52,859 nucleotides of DNA from NCBI RefSeq assembly GCF_029255125.1, contig NZ_JAPUVR010000082.1, positions 1 to 52,859 of the forward strand. Direction: 5' to 3'. Position 1 is the stretch's first letter. Each line of letters begins with the position of its first letter. The notes under the pieces are model-generated. The model did not search any database, was not told where the DNA came from, and worked only from the letters and a program-made list of their open reading frames with translations. Source of the DNA: Accumulibacter sp. (GTDB lineage: Bacteria; Pseudomonadota; Gammaproteobacteria; Burkholderiales; Rhodocyclaceae). A program made the position numbers and the translations under genes. Shown piece by piece: positions 1 through 8,433 of this stretch.

Positions 1-110
1 GAGTGCGCTATTACCCCCCACGAACGCCTCGGCCTTCGCAGCCTCGCGTATCAAAGAAGCCCATCTCCAAATGGCAGGTCGATAAAGGCAAACGAATCGC
101 CATGGCCTAA
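1..110 (+). CDS. Possible 3' end of an unidentified forward gene
   Basis: A forward frame is open from base 3 to a TAA at 108-110, giving a 35-residue tail ending in KKPISKWQVDKGKRIAMA. The basic, non-repetitive composition could be a true C-terminus running in from outside the window, converging on the minus-strand genes. It is too short to assign to a family. It overlaps the tail of a short minus-strand frame by a few bases. Everything beyond the open frame is inference. Confidence 0.25.
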   Translation, partial: VRYYPPRTPRPSQPRVSKKPISKWQVDKGKRIAMA

Positions 111-214
111 TTCAACAGCATTGCCCCACGGTCTCCAGCCTCGCCCGCGCCGGCGGCGGCATCGTCGATGCTGTCGAATTCGTCGATCGCTTCTCTCCAG
201 TCAGACGCTGTCAT
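107..214 (-). CDS. Possible 35-residue small protein
   Basis: An ATG at 214-212 is preceded on the minus strand by GGGGGAG about nine bases upstream, which is a credible ribosome binding site. The frame runs 35 codons to TAG at 109-107. The peptide is acidic (DWREAIDEFDSIDDAAAG) and has no recognised domain. It would follow cheR in the same direction after about 150 bases. Chance occurrence in GC-rich DNA is quite possible. The rest of 215-366 holds only a perfect 14-base GC palindrome at 319-332, perhaps part of a weak terminator after cheR. Confidence 0.2.
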   Translation of the reverse strand: MTASDWREAIDEFDSIDDAAAGAGEAGDRGAMLLN

Positions 215-366
215 GAACGCATTCTCCCCCAGTTGATCCGGATACGCAGCGGCTGCGCGACTGGATGCAGAGATGCGCAATGGTGGAAGAGCTCGAATGG
301 CGGAAAGAGCGCAAGGCGGCGCCGCGCGGCGCACGAGCGCCACGGGTGGTCGCCGGCCGCCCCGAT

Positions 367-1203
367 TCAGACCTTGCGATAGATCGTCGGGCGAACCGCG
401 GCGAGCCCAACGCCGATTCCGCTCAGCGACTCGGAATGGCCGACGATGAAATAGCCGCCCGGCAGCAGGCGTGGCAGGAGATGGCCGACGACCTGGCGTT
501 TGGTCTCTGTATCAAAATAAATCATCACATTGCGGAGGAAGACGACGTCGAAGGAGCCCACCCGCGGATCGATCGGACGGGTCAGGTTGACCTGCTGGAA
601 GCGGACGCGCTGACGAATCTGCGGCGCGATGCAGAAGCTGCGCTCGTCATCACCGGGCAAGCAATACTTGCGGCGCAGTGCGGGCGGGATGCCTTCGGTG
701 CGCGTGTTCGCGTAGAGACCGCTGCGCGCCTTGTCCAGTACGCGCGTGCTGATGTCCGAGGCGAAGACTTCCCAGGGCGAGTTGGCCAGCGCTTCGGCGA
801 GCACCATCGCCATGCTGTACGCTTCCTCGCCGGTCGAACTGGCGGCGCTCCAGATGCGAAAGGTGCTGGTCGAACGTCGTGTGGCGAGGACCGCATCGCG
901 CAGAAAGTCGAAGTGACCCGCTTCCCGGAAGAAATACGTCTCGTTCGTCGTTAACAGATCGACCATCGTCTGCAGTTCCGTCGGATGCTGTCCGCCGACC
1001 AGCAGGCGATAGTAACTGCCGAAATCGTTCAGGCCATACTCGCGCAGGCGGCGCTGCAGGCGGCCGACCAGCAGCACCTTCTTGGAATCGGCCAGGCTTA
1101 TCCCGGCAAGCTGGTGAATCAGGCGCTGAAACAGCGCGAACTCCTGGTCGCTGATCGTCGATGCGTTGGCGAGACCGGCACGCTCGCTGCCATAGGCCGC
1201 CAT
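367..1203 (-). CDS. cheR: CheR-type chemoreceptor glutamate methyltransferase
   Basis: A SAM-dependent O-methyltransferase that in chemotaxis methylates glutamates on chemoreceptor signalling domains. The N-terminal all-helical CheR domain (about residues 15-75) is followed by TNETYFFRE (about 90-98) and the SAM-binding stretch IWSAASSTGEEAYSMAM (about 118-134). The late motif DVVFLRNVMIYFD (about 227-239) is also typical of CheR. The 278-residue length is normal. The ATG at 1203 overlaps the TGA of the upstream thiolase (TGATG), so I prefer it to the GTG three bases earlier; translation is probably coupled. No other chemotaxis gene is visible here, so it may serve a chemotaxis-like or developmental pathway encoded elsewhere. 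Family assignment is firm, the partner unknown. Confidence 0.93.
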   Translation of the reverse strand: MAAYGSERAGLANASTISDQEFALFQRLIHQLAGISLADSKKVLLVGRLQRRLREYGLNDFGSYYRLLVGGQHPTELQTMVDLLTTNETYFFREAGHFDFLRDAVLATRRSTSTFRIWSAASSTGEEAYSMAMVLAEALANSPWEVFASDISTRVLDKARSGLYANTRTEGIPPALRRKYCLPGDDERSFCIAPQIRQRVRFQQVNLTRPIDPRVGSFDVVFLRNVMIYFDTETKRQVVGHLLPRLLPGGYFIVGHSESLSGIGVGLAAVRPTIYRKV

Positions 1204-2390
1204 CACAGCCGCTGATAGAGCGTCACGACACAGGCACCGCCGAGGCCGAGGTTATGCTGCAGCGCGTTGCGCGCGCCGCCGACCTGTCTTTCGCCGGCCT
1301 CCCCGCGCAACTGCTCGACGAGCTCGGCGCATTGCGCGAGGCCGGTGGCACCGAGCGGGTGACCCTTGCACAACAGACCGCCAGAAGGGTTGGTCACGAT
1401 CAGACCGCCATACGTGTTGGCGCCGTCGGCGACGAATTTTTCGGCGCCACCCTCCGGGCACAGGCGCAGGGCTTCGTAGGTGATCACTTCGTTCTGGGCA
1501 AAGCAATCGTGCAGCTCGACGACATCGATTTCGGACGGATCGACGCCCGCCTGCTGATAAACCAGATCGGCCGCTGCGCGGCTCATGTCGGCGCCGACCA
1601 GCGCGAGCATGCTGCGTTTGTCGAAAGTCCCCGGACGATCGGTGGTCATCGCCTGCGCCGCAATGACCACCCGCCGATCGAGCTTGCGCGCCGCGGCGAA
1701 GTCCGCCGAAACGAGCACTGCCGCCGCCGCGCCGCAGGTCGGCGGGCAGGCCATCAGGCGGGTCATTCCGGCCTCGGGACAAATCAGCGGCGCGGCCAGG
1801 ACATCCTCTTCGCTCACCACCTGGCGCAGCAGCGCGGTCGGGTTGCGTACGGCATGCCGGCTGGCTTTCGCTCGCACCTTCGCGAACAGATTCGCCTTGA
1901 CGCCGTAACGCGCCATGTACTCGAGCCCGGCGCCGCCGAAGTAGCGCAGAGCAAGCGGCGCCTCGAAGGGCGCAATCTCGGCGCACAGCTCGTCGAAGCG
2001 CGCAAACGGCGAAGGCCGATCGGTCCAGTGTTCGGTCAGCGCACCCGGCAGCATCTGCTCGAAACCCAGGGCCAGCACACAATCCGCGGCACCCGCCTCG
2101 ACCAGTTGGCGGGCGAGGAAAAGTGCGGTCGATCCGGTCGAGCAGTTGTTGTTTACGTTGATGATCGGAATTCCGCTCATGCCGACACCGTACAGCGCAC
2201 GCTGCCCGGAGGTCGAATCGCCATAGACGTAGCCGGCGATCGCCTGCTGCACGTCGGCGTAGCGCAAACCGGCGTCGGCCAGCGCCCGCCGGGTTGCCGC
2301 GGCGGCCATCAGATCGTAACTCTCGGTTGCGCCCGGCTTGCCGAAGGGGACGGTACCGACACCTGCCACGAAGACCTTAGCTTGGCTCAT
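1203..2390 (-). CDS. SCP2-type thiolase / acetyl-CoA acetyltransferase family
   Basis: A thiolase-superfamily enzyme of the SCP2 or lipid-transfer type, expected to condense or cleave acyl-CoA thioesters in the cytoplasm. The nucleophilic cysteine sits in NVNNNCSTGSTAL (C83). ELHDCFAQNE is the HDCF motif typical of SCP2 thiolases, and CKGHPLGATG carries the catalytic histidine. A C-terminal GLGGACV supplies the second cysteine. The start at 2390 is chosen because AGAGGAAAG lies just upstream and the protein then begins MSQAKVFVAGVG, as the family usually does; an upstream in-frame ATG at 2453 lacks this. It lies 55 bases after radA on the same strand and is coupled to cheR. The substrate (fatty-acid oxidation, polyhydroxyalkanoate or sterol-like side chains) cannot be read from sequence. 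Confidence 0.9.
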   Translation of the reverse strand: MSQAKVFVAGVGTVPFGKPGATESYDLMAAAATRRALADAGLRYADVQQAIAGYVYGDSTSGQRALYGVGMSGIPIINVNNNCSTGSTALFLARQLVEAGAADCVLALGFEQMLPGALTEHWTDRPSPFARFDELCAEIAPFEAPLALRYFGGAGLEYMARYGVKANLFAKVRAKASRHAVRNPTALLRQVVSEEDVLAAPLICPEAGMTRLMACPPTCGAAAAVLVSADFAAARKLDRRVVIAAQAMTTDRPGTFDKRSMLALVGADMSRAAADLVYQQAGVDPSEIDVVELHDCFAQNEVITYEALRLCPEGGAEKFVADGANTYGGLIVTNPSGGLLCKGHPLGATGLAQCAELVEQLRGEAGERQVGGARNALQHNLGLGGACVVTLYQRL

Positions 2391-2445
2391 TGCTGCTTTC
2401 CTCTTGTCCGATGAAGTTGCGTAACGGTCTGCTCGGAGTGCACAC

Positions 2446-3822
2446 TCAGGCAAGTTCGCGCAGGCGCCGTACAGCTTCTTCGATTCGCCGCACCGCGATC
2501 AATTCGAGACGGCCGATCGCCTGGCGCGGAGCATTCGCGGCGGGGATCAGCGCGTGCGTGAACCCGAGCTTGGCGGCCTCGCGCAAACGCTCCTGCCCAC
2601 GCGGCGCCGGGCGCACCTCGCCGGCCAGACCGACTTCGCCAAAAACCGCGAGTTTCTCGGGCAGTGCCCGGTTTTTCAGCGACGAAACGATGGCCATCAA
2701 CACCGCCAGGTCAGCCGCCGGCTCGCTGATCCGGACGCCGCCGACGGCATTCAGGAAGACGTCCTGATCGAAACAGGCAATCCCCGCATGCCGGTGCAGA
2801 ACGGCGAGCAGCATCGCCAGGCGCTGCCCGTCGAGACCGACCGTCAGCCGGCGCGGGTTGCCGTGCGCCTGGTCGACCAAGGCCTGAATCTCGACCAGCA
2901 GCGGACGCGTCCCCTCCTGGGTGACCAGCACACAGGAGCCTGCAACCTCGGTCGCGTGCTGCGAGAGAAAAATCGCCGACGGGTTGCTGACGCCTTTCAG
3001 CCCGCGCTCGGTCATGGCAAAAACGCCAATCTCGTTCACCGCGCCGTAGCGGTTCTTCACGGCGCGAATCAGGCGAAAGCTCGAATGCGTATCGCCTTCG
3101 AAATAGAGCACCGTGTCGACGATATGTTCGAGCACGCGTGGCCCGGCGAGGGCGCCTTCCTTGGTCACGTGCCCGACGAGAACGATCGTCGTTCCCGCCT
3201 GTTTGGCCAGGCGCGTCAGTTGCGCCGCGCATTCGCGCACCTGCGCCAGCGAGCCGGGCGCCGAGCTGAGCTGTTCGGACCATAGCGTCTGAATCGAGTC
3301 GATCACGGCGACCTGCGGCGCGCTCGACTGCAACGTGGCGATGATCGCCTCCAGCCGGATTTCGCTGAGCAGGGGAAGTTCCCCGCTAGACAGCGCCAGG
3401 CGCTGGGCGCGCAGCGCGATCTGCCGGGCAGACTCCTCGCCGCTGACGTAGAGCACGCGGTGGCGTGCCGACATCTCGGCGAGCGCCTGCAGCAGCAAGG
3501 TACTCTTGCCGATTCCGGGGTCGCCACCGATGAGCACGACGCCGCCGGCAACCAGGCCGCCGCCGAGCGCACGGTCGAACTCGCCGATGCCGGTCGGCAA
3601 CCGCGCTTCCTCGCGGACTTCGATGTTGCCGAGCACCTGCACGCCGCTGCTGCCAGCCAGCGCGGCATAGGGCTGGCGAGTGCCAGCAGGCGCTTCTGCT
3701 GGCGTTTCGACCAGCGTGTTCCAGACAGCGCAGCCCGGGCACTGCCCCTGCCACTTGCCGACAACCGCTCCGCACGCGCTGCAGCAGAAGACCGTCTTGC
3801 GGCTGCCGGGTGCCTGCCCCAT
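2446..3822 (-). CDS. radA: DNA repair protein RadA
   Basis: A RecA-like ATPase that promotes branch migration during homologous recombination repair. The N-terminal zinc finger has C14, C17, C28 and C31 (CSAC and CPGC). Walker A is GGDPGIGKST (about 99-108), and the RadA signature KNRYG appears as a KNRFG variant at about 257. The C-terminal third is the Lon-protease-like domain, containing GGVRISEPAADLA and GEVGLAGEVRPAPRG. The 458-residue length matches the family. It starts two bases after the alr stop, so it is almost certainly in an alr-radA transcription unit, an arrangement known in related bacteria. Confidence 0.97.
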   Translation of the reverse strand: MGQAPGSRKTVFCCSACGAVVGKWQGQCPGCAVWNTLVETPAEAPAGTRQPYAALAGSSGVQVLGNIEVREEARLPTGIGEFDRALGGGLVAGGVVLIGGDPGIGKSTLLLQALAEMSARHRVLYVSGEESARQIALRAQRLALSSGELPLLSEIRLEAIIATLQSSAPQVAVIDSIQTLWSEQLSSAPGSLAQVRECAAQLTRLAKQAGTTIVLVGHVTKEGALAGPRVLEHIVDTVLYFEGDTHSSFRLIRAVKNRYGAVNEIGVFAMTERGLKGVSNPSAIFLSQHATEVAGSCVLVTQEGTRPLLVEIQALVDQAHGNPRRLTVGLDGQRLAMLLAVLHRHAGIACFDQDVFLNAVGGVRISEPAADLAVLMAIVSSLKNRALPEKLAVFGEVGLAGEVRPAPRGQERLREAAKLGFTHALIPAANAPRQAIGRLELIAVRRIEEAVRRLRELA

Positions 3823-3824
3823 GT

Positions 3825-4928
3825 TCAGACGACGACCAGCGGAACGCGACGGGCCAGCGCGCAGAAGAGCTCGTAGCTGATCGTTCCGGCCGCCGCCGCC
3901 ACCTCGTCGGCCGGCATGCCCTCACCCCAGAGGACGACCGGCGCGTCGACGCCGACCGTCGGCAACTCGCTCAGGTCGCAGGCCAGCATGTCCATCGACA
4001 CCCGCCCGAGCGTCTGCGTGCGCTCGCCGGCGACCAGAATCGGCGTGCCGGTGCCGGCGTGCCGCGGGTAGCCGTCGGCGTAGCCACAAGCGACGATGCC
4101 GACGCGCGTCGGCTGCCGCGCAACGAAAGTACCGCCATAGCCGACGCGTTCGCCGGCCTCGACATGCTGCACGGCGATGATCCGGCTGCGCAGCGTCATC
4201 ACCGGCGCCAGTCCCAGTTGCGCCGCGCTTTCGTCGGCAAACGGACTACCGCCGTAGAGCATGATGCCGGGACGCACCCAAGCGCCGGCAGTCCTGGCGT
4301 AACGCAGGATCGCCGCCGAGTTGGCGAGCGAGACCGGCAAACCGGCGGCTGCCGCGCAGCCCTCGATCATCCGGGCGAAACGCTGCAGTTGCCAGTCGAT
4401 GCAGCGTTCGCGTTCAGTTCCGTCGGCCTCGGCAAAATGGCTCATCAGCGTCACCGGGCCGATCGTCGAGGCCCGCTCAATCTCGCGCCACGCCGCCGGC
4501 AACTCGTCGTCGCTCAAACCCAGGCGATTCATACCGGTATTCAGCTTGAGATAGATCGGCAAGGCGGCCGGCAGCACCGCGCGGCCGAGCATCAACAACT
4601 GCTCCAGGCGATGAACCACCACGGTCAGGCGATACTGTGCGCAGATCTCCAGATCGGCGGGCTCGAAGAAGCCCTCGAGCAGCAGCATCGGCTGCCGAAT
4701 GCCGGCTTCGCGCAAGCTGACAGCATCGGCCAGGTCGAGCAGGGCGAAGCCGTCGGCGAGATCGGCGAGCGCGCCGGCGGCACGCAGCAAGCCGTGACCA
4801 TAGGCGTTGGCCTTGATCACTGCCCACGCTTGCGCAGCCGGATTGCCCACGCGTGCCCGCCGCTGCGCCAGCAGATAGTTGTGGCGCAGTGCAGCCAGGT
4901 CGATGCGGGCTTCGATCGGGCGCGGCAT
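3825..4928 (-). CDS. alr: Alanine racemase
   Basis: A PLP-dependent racemase making D-alanine for peptidoglycan. The PLP lysine is K39 in AVIKANAYGHG. The opposite catalytic base is Y264 in GERVGYGGTF, and the SMDM motif (M312) lines the active site. The N-terminal TIM barrel and C-terminal beta domain are both complete, and the 367-residue length is usual. Its ATG shares one base with the stop of the upstream LysR gene (TGATG), suggesting coupled translation, and radA follows after two bases. Only one racemase is visible, so biosynthetic alr versus catabolic dadX cannot be decided from sequence alone. The lack of a neighbouring D-amino-acid dehydrogenase favours the biosynthetic role. Confidence 0.96.
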   Translation of the reverse strand: MPRPIEARIDLAALRHNYLLAQRRARVGNPAAQAWAVIKANAYGHGLLRAAGALADLADGFALLDLADAVSLREAGIRQPMLLLEGFFEPADLEICAQYRLTVVVHRLEQLLMLGRAVLPAALPIYLKLNTGMNRLGLSDDELPAAWREIERASTIGPVTLMSHFAEADGTERERCIDWQLQRFARMIEGCAAAAGLPVSLANSAAILRYARTAGAWVRPGIMLYGGSPFADESAAQLGLAPVMTLRSRIIAVQHVEAGERVGYGGTFVARQPTRVGIVACGYADGYPRHAGTGTPILVAGERTQTLGRVSMDMLACDLSELPTVGVDAPVVLWGEGMPADEVAAAAGTISYELFCALARRVPLVVV

Positions 4929-5830
4929 CAGAGCGAAATTTCCCGTAGCTTGCCGCGGGCGAACTCGACGAAGGTAAGAACGACGCGCGAGCGGAAGCGT
5001 TCGCGCGGATAGATCAACGAGATCGCCCGCTTCAGACGCGGACGCAGGGGAATGGCAACCAGCGTTCCAAGCTGCCTTTCCTTCTCGAAACTGGCGCGCG
5101 AGACGATCGAAAAGCCAAGTCCGGTGGCAACAAAGCCTTTCAGCGCTTCCGGGCTCGACAGCTCCATCAAGACCTTCAACGACCCCGGTTCGACGCCGCA
5201 GGCACGCAGATAGTCGTCGGTGACCTCGCGCGTTCCCGAACCTGCTTCGCGGGCAATGAATTCGTGTGCCAGCAGGCTGCGCGCGTCGACTTCGCTGTAC
5301 TGTCCGAGTGGGTGCGTCGGCATGCAGATCACCTGCAGTTCATCGTCACCGCAAACCTCGCACTGCAGCGTCGGATGGCTCACTTCCGATTCGATCAGGC
5401 CGATGTCGAGCGTGTGCGCGGCGATCGCGTTGGCGATCACTTCGGTATTGCCAACGATCAGACGCGCGCGCACCTGCGGATAGCGGACGTTGAATTCGCC
5501 GAGGATTGGCGGCAGGATGAACTCGGCGATCGTCGTGCTGGCGCCGACGAGCAGGCTGCCGCTCATCTGCCCGGTCATCTCGGCGACGCGGATGTCCATT
5601 TCCGTGGACAAGCTGAGAATCCGTTCGGCGTAGTCGAGAACAAGTGCGCCAGCCGGCGTCAGCGAAATGCGGCCGCCACCCCGATCGAACAGGCGCGTGT
5701 TGAAGCGTTCCTCCAGTTGCTTGATCTGAAAGGTCACCGCCGGCTGGGTCATGTGCAGCGCCTCGCCCGCTTTGGTAAACGAAAGATGCTTGGCCACGGC
5801 GTGAAACACCTGTAACCGACGATCAGCCAT
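4928..5830 (-). CDS. LysR-family transcriptional regulator
   Basis: A 300-residue LysR-type regulator. Its N-terminal winged helix-turn-helix (residues 1-62) contains LSFTKAGEALHMTQPAVTFQIKQLEERFNTRLFDR, given here as the overlapping segments LSFTKAGEALHMTQPAV and TFQIKQLEERFNTRLFDR. A linker helix and a periplasmic-binding-protein-like effector domain (about 90-295) follow. The sequence resembles the CysL/CbbR-like branch, but the effector is not recognisable. A good ribosome binding site (AAGGGGAG) precedes the ATG. It is divergent from lplT with 125 bases between, so it may control lplT, the alr-radA genes with which it is co-transcribed, or only itself. A clear T-N11-A box was not found with confidence. 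Confidence 0.93.
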   Translation of the reverse strand: MADRRLQVFHAVAKHLSFTKAGEALHMTQPAVTFQIKQLEERFNTRLFDRGGGRISLTPAGALVLDYAERILSLSTEMDIRVAEMTGQMSGSLLVGASTTIAEFILPPILGEFNVRYPQVRARLIVGNTEVIANAIAAHTLDIGLIESEVSHPTLQCEVCGDDELQVICMPTHPLGQYSEVDARSLLAHEFIAREAGSGTREVTDDYLRACGVEPGSLKVLMELSSPEALKGFVATGLGFSIVSRASFEKERQLGTLVAIPLRPRLKRAISLIYPRERFRSRVVLTFVEFARGKLREISL

Positions 5831-5884
5831 AGGCCAACTCCCCTTGTTCTACTTAGCGACTTATATCCGTATTCAAACACAAAA

Positions 5885-5940
5885 CCGGCGCGCCGGACAG
5901 GGAGCGGAGTGGACGACCGCCCGGCGCAAGCCGGCGGGTC
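5885..5940. promoter_or_regulatory. Divergent intergenic palindrome and hairpin between lysR-type gene and lplT
   Basis: Bases 5885-5896 form the perfect palindrome CCGGCGCGCCGG. Bases 5915-5940 can fold into a hairpin with 11-base arms (9 of 11 paired) closed by a GCAA loop of the GNRA type. They sit between divergent genes, just upstream of the likely lplT start. They could be an operator or leader structure. No strong -10/-35 pair is visible on the plus strand. Confidence 0.3.
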
Positions 5941-5955
5941 GAGTGAACAAGGTCG

Positions 5956-7278
5956 GTGCTTTCATGGTATAAGAACGACATACCAAGAAAACAGAACGAT
6001 TCGTCATCTCCCATGCCCTTTGGCTTCTACGTCATCATGGCGGCGCAGTTCTTTTCCGCGCTGGCCGATAACGCGCTGCTCATCGTCGCCATCGCGCTGC
6101 TGCGCGAGATGCAGGCGCCCAGCGAATACGAGCCTTTGCTGAAGACCTTCTTCACCGTTTCCTACGTCGTTCTCGCCGCCTTTGTCGGCGCTTTTGCCGA
6201 TTCGATGCCGAAGTGGCGCGTCATGTTCATCAGCAACGCGATCAAGATCCTCGGCTGCGCGCTGATGTACTGGGACGTGCACCCGCTGTTGGCCTACGCC
6301 GTCGTCGGCCTCGGCGCCGCCGCCTACTCGCCGGCCAAGTATGGCATCCTGACCGAGTATCTGCCGCATCGCCTGCTCGTCATCGCCAACGGCTGGATCG
6401 AAGGACTGACCGTCGGTGCGATCATCCTGGGCGTCGTGGTCGGCGGCACGCTGATCAAGGAAGACATCGCCGCGCTCCTGCTCGGCTTCGACTTCCCAAT
6501 CATCGATACTGGCGTCGATACGACCGGTGAAATGGCACTCTGCTTCGTCGCCGTCTTCTATCTGCTGGCCGCGCTGTTCAACCTCTACGTGCCGGATACC
6601 GGGGTCGACCACCGTGTGCTGCACAGGAACCCCTGGTACCTGCTGCGCGAGTTCAATCACTGCCTGCTCCTTCTCTGGCGTGACCGGCTGGGCCAGGTGT
6701 CGCTCGCCGTGACGACGCTCTTCTGGGGTGCCGGCGCCACGCTTCAGTTCATCGTCATCAAGTGGTCGGAACGCGCGTTGCAGCTCGATCTCTCGAAGTC
6801 GAGCATGCTGCAGGGCGTCGTCGCGCTGGGCGTCGCGCTCGGCGCCGTGGGTGCGGCCAAAATGATCACCCTGCGCAAATCGGTGCGCGTCATCCCGCTC
6901 GGCATCGCGATGGGAGTCATCGTCCTGCTGATGAACCTGGTGCATCACCTCGGCCTGGCGGTCGGCCTGCTGATCCTGATTGGGGCTCTATCCGGCTTTT
7001 TCGTCGTACCGATGAACGCCTTGCTGCAACATCGCGGCCATATCCTGATGGGCGCCGGCCACTCGATCGCCGTCCAGAACTTCAACGAGAACCTGTCGAT
7101 CCTGGCGATGACCGGGCTGTACTTCGTGATGATTCGCGCCGATTTGTCGATCTACTGGGTCGTCACGCTCTTCGGGCTCTTCGTCAGCGGCACGATGTAC
7201 CTGGTCAAGCAGCGCCACGAAAACAATCAGCGAATTCGCGACGATGTCGCACATCTCGACGACGACGACGCGCACTGA
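5956..7278 (+). CDS. lplT: Lysophospholipid transporter LplT (MFS)
   Basis: A major-facilitator flippase that moves lysophospholipids, mainly lyso-PE, across the inner membrane for re-acylation. The similarity to E. coli LplT is evident throughout: an N-terminal segment AAQFFSALADNALLIVAIALL, split here as AAQFFSALADNA and LLIVAIALL; then FVGAFADSMPKWRVM, GLGAAAYSPAKYGIL, LFWGAGATLQF and FFVVPMNALLQHRG. About twelve hydrophobic segments are visible. The open frame starts at 5956 with a weak AAGGT site upstream. An internal ATG at 6013 would give a 420-residue protein starting MPFGFYVIM, closer to the family N-terminus, so the start is uncertain. In enterobacteria the partner acyltransferase gene aas is adjacent; here it is not. 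Confidence 0.92.
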   Translation: MLSWYKNDIPRKQNDSSSPMPFGFYVIMAAQFFSALADNALLIVAIALLREMQAPSEYEPLLKTFFTVSYVVLAAFVGAFADSMPKWRVMFISNAIKILGCALMYWDVHPLLAYAVVGLGAAAYSPAKYGILTEYLPHRLLVIANGWIEGLTVGAIILGVVVGGTLIKEDIAALLLGFDFPIIDTGVDTTGEMALCFVAVFYLLAALFNLYVPDTGVDHRVLHRNPWYLLREFNHCLLLLWRDRLGQVSLAVTTLFWGAGATLQFIVIKWSERALQLDLSKSSMLQGVVALGVALGAVGAAKMITLRKSVRVIPLGIAMGVIVLLMNLVHHLGLAVGLLILIGALSGFFVVPMNALLQHRGHILMGAGHSIAVQNFNENLSILAMTGLYFVMIRADLSIYWVVTLFGLFVSGTMYLVKQRHENNQRIRDDVAHLDDDDAH

Positions 7279-7358
7279 GCGCGGTTAGCGCTGCCTCGGC
7301 GACGATTCGGCGAGCGCCCGGGAGGCAGTGCGGATCTGGGAGGGCATTTGAAAAGCGG

Positions 7359-7386
7359 TTGAAAGCTGCGGAAATTCGCATATACT
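7359..7386 (+). promoter_or_regulatory. Sigma-70 promoter for the Lrp/AsnC gene
   Basis: TTGAAA at 7359-7364 and TATACT at 7381-7386 are separated by 16 bases, matching consensus in five of six positions each. Transcription would begin near 7393, leaving a leader of about 13 bases to the first ATG (7406) or about 25 bases to the ATG at 7418. The short distance favours the second start or near-leaderless initiation. Confidence 0.65.
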
Positions 7387-7405
7387 GCGCACGTTTCTTG
7401 CACAA

Positions 7406-7939
7406 ATGGCAAAGAAAATGTCAAAGATCACCATTGATCGCTATGACCTGGCGCTCCTCGACGCCTTGCAGCGCAAGGGTAATGCCACCAACGCGACGCT
7501 CGGCGAACAGATTCGTCTCTCCGCTTCGCAGATCAGCCGCCGGATTCAGCGCCTCGAGGAGGACGGCGTCATCGCCGCCTACGTTGCCCTGCTGGCTCCG
7601 GGAGCGCTGGGACTGGGCGTCACCGCCTTCGCCCAGGTCATTCTCGAACGCCATAGCGAAACGGCCAGCGAAACCTTCGAGGCTGCCGTCGCGGCGATTT
7701 CGGAGGTCGTCGAGTGCTTCTCGGTGAGCGGCGACGCCGACTACATGCTGCGCATCGTCGTTCCCGATCTGGCCGCGTTTTCGGAACTGATGATGAAACG
7801 CCTGATGCACCTGCCCGGCGTTTCCCGCATCAAGACGAGCATCGCGCTGCAGAAGGTCAAGCAGACGCACGTGCTGCCGCTCGACCACCTGACCCAGCCC
7901 GGCAAGCCGAGCAAGCGCGTGCGTTACGCCGAAAGTTAG
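7406..7939 (+). CDS. Lrp/AsnC-family transcriptional regulator
   Basis: A small leucine-responsive-type regulator. The N-terminal winged helix-turn-helix is at about residues 10-65 (LSASQISRRIQRLEEDGVI is the recognition region). A RAM/AsnC ligand-binding domain follows at about 75-155 (VSGDADYMLRIVVPD, LPGVSRIKTSIALQ). The length of 177 residues is slightly long because of a short C-terminal tail. A second ATG at 7418 gives a protein beginning MSKITIDRYD and may be the true start, given the promoter position. It ends tail-to-tail with the TPM protein gene, the two stop codons overlapping by two bases. The ligand, probably an amino acid, is unknown. Confidence 0.93.
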   Translation: MAKKMSKITIDRYDLALLDALQRKGNATNATLGEQIRLSASQISRRIQRLEEDGVIAAYVALLAPGALGLGVTAFAQVILERHSETASETFEAAVAAISEVVECFSVSGDADYMLRIVVPDLAAFSELMMKRLMHLPGVSRIKTSIALQKVKQTHVLPLDHLTQPGKPSKRVRYAES

Positions 7940-8433
7940 ACGAAGAGCGGCGCGTTCGGCAGTTCGTCGGCGTTCTCGCCGGTCGCCGGGAAATGCTCGT
8001 ACAGCGCCTGCGTCACCGTATCCAGCGCGCACTGCAATCCACCGGCAAAATCCCCCGCGCGAAAGGCTGCCTCCATCTGCCGGCAGACCGCGTCCCAGAA
8101 CTCCTGGCCAAGCCGGGCATTGATCCCGCGATCGGCAACAATCTCGACCCGCCGGTCGAGAAGCTGCAGGTAAATCAAGACGCCGCTGTTCTCCTCGGTA
8201 TCCCAGACACGCAACTGGGCAAAGAGCTCGAGCGCGCGCGCGCGCGCCGACTGGTCAGCCAGCAAAGCGGGCAGCGGCAGGTTGCATTCAATCACCACAC
8301 GCAATTCGCCGCGATGCTTCGCTTCCGAGGCCGCCACCGCTCGCTCGACACTCTGCAGCAACGGCGGCGGAACAACCCGCCCGACCCACCAGTGGGGCAG
8401 TATCAGATGGCGCAACACGCGTTGTATCTGCAT
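7936..8433 (-). CDS. TPM-domain protein, second copy
   Basis: A 165-residue protein with one TPM domain (about residues 25-150), the fold shared by YgcG-type and plant TLP18.3/Psb32 proteins. Recognisable pieces are VERAVAASEAKHRGELRVVIE, split as VERAVAASEAKH and RGELRVVIE, then GVLIYLQLLDRRVEIVADRGI and a late FAGGLQCALD. No signal peptide or clear membrane segment is seen, so it probably sits in the cytoplasm or at the membrane surface. The start at 8433 is chosen because it shares a base with the upstream stop (TGATG); the open frame extends further into low-complexity sequence that belongs to the neighbour in another frame. A run of alternating GC at 8232-8247 encodes an Ala-Arg repeat. 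Function is not established. Confidence 0.82.
   Translation of the reverse strand: MQIQRVLRHLILPHWWVGRVVPPPLLQSVERAVAASEAKHRGELRVVIECNLPLPALLADQSARARALELFAQLRVWDTEENSGVLIYLQLLDRRVEIVADRGINARLGQEFWDAVCRQMEAAFRAGDFAGGLQCALDTVTQALYEHFPATGENADELPNAPLFV

Noticed and set aside
8232-8247. Alternating GC tract as a possible Z-DNA or phase-variable element
   Set aside because: It lies within a conserved coding frame as Ala-Arg codons, and a 16-base dinucleotide run is not remarkable at this GC content.
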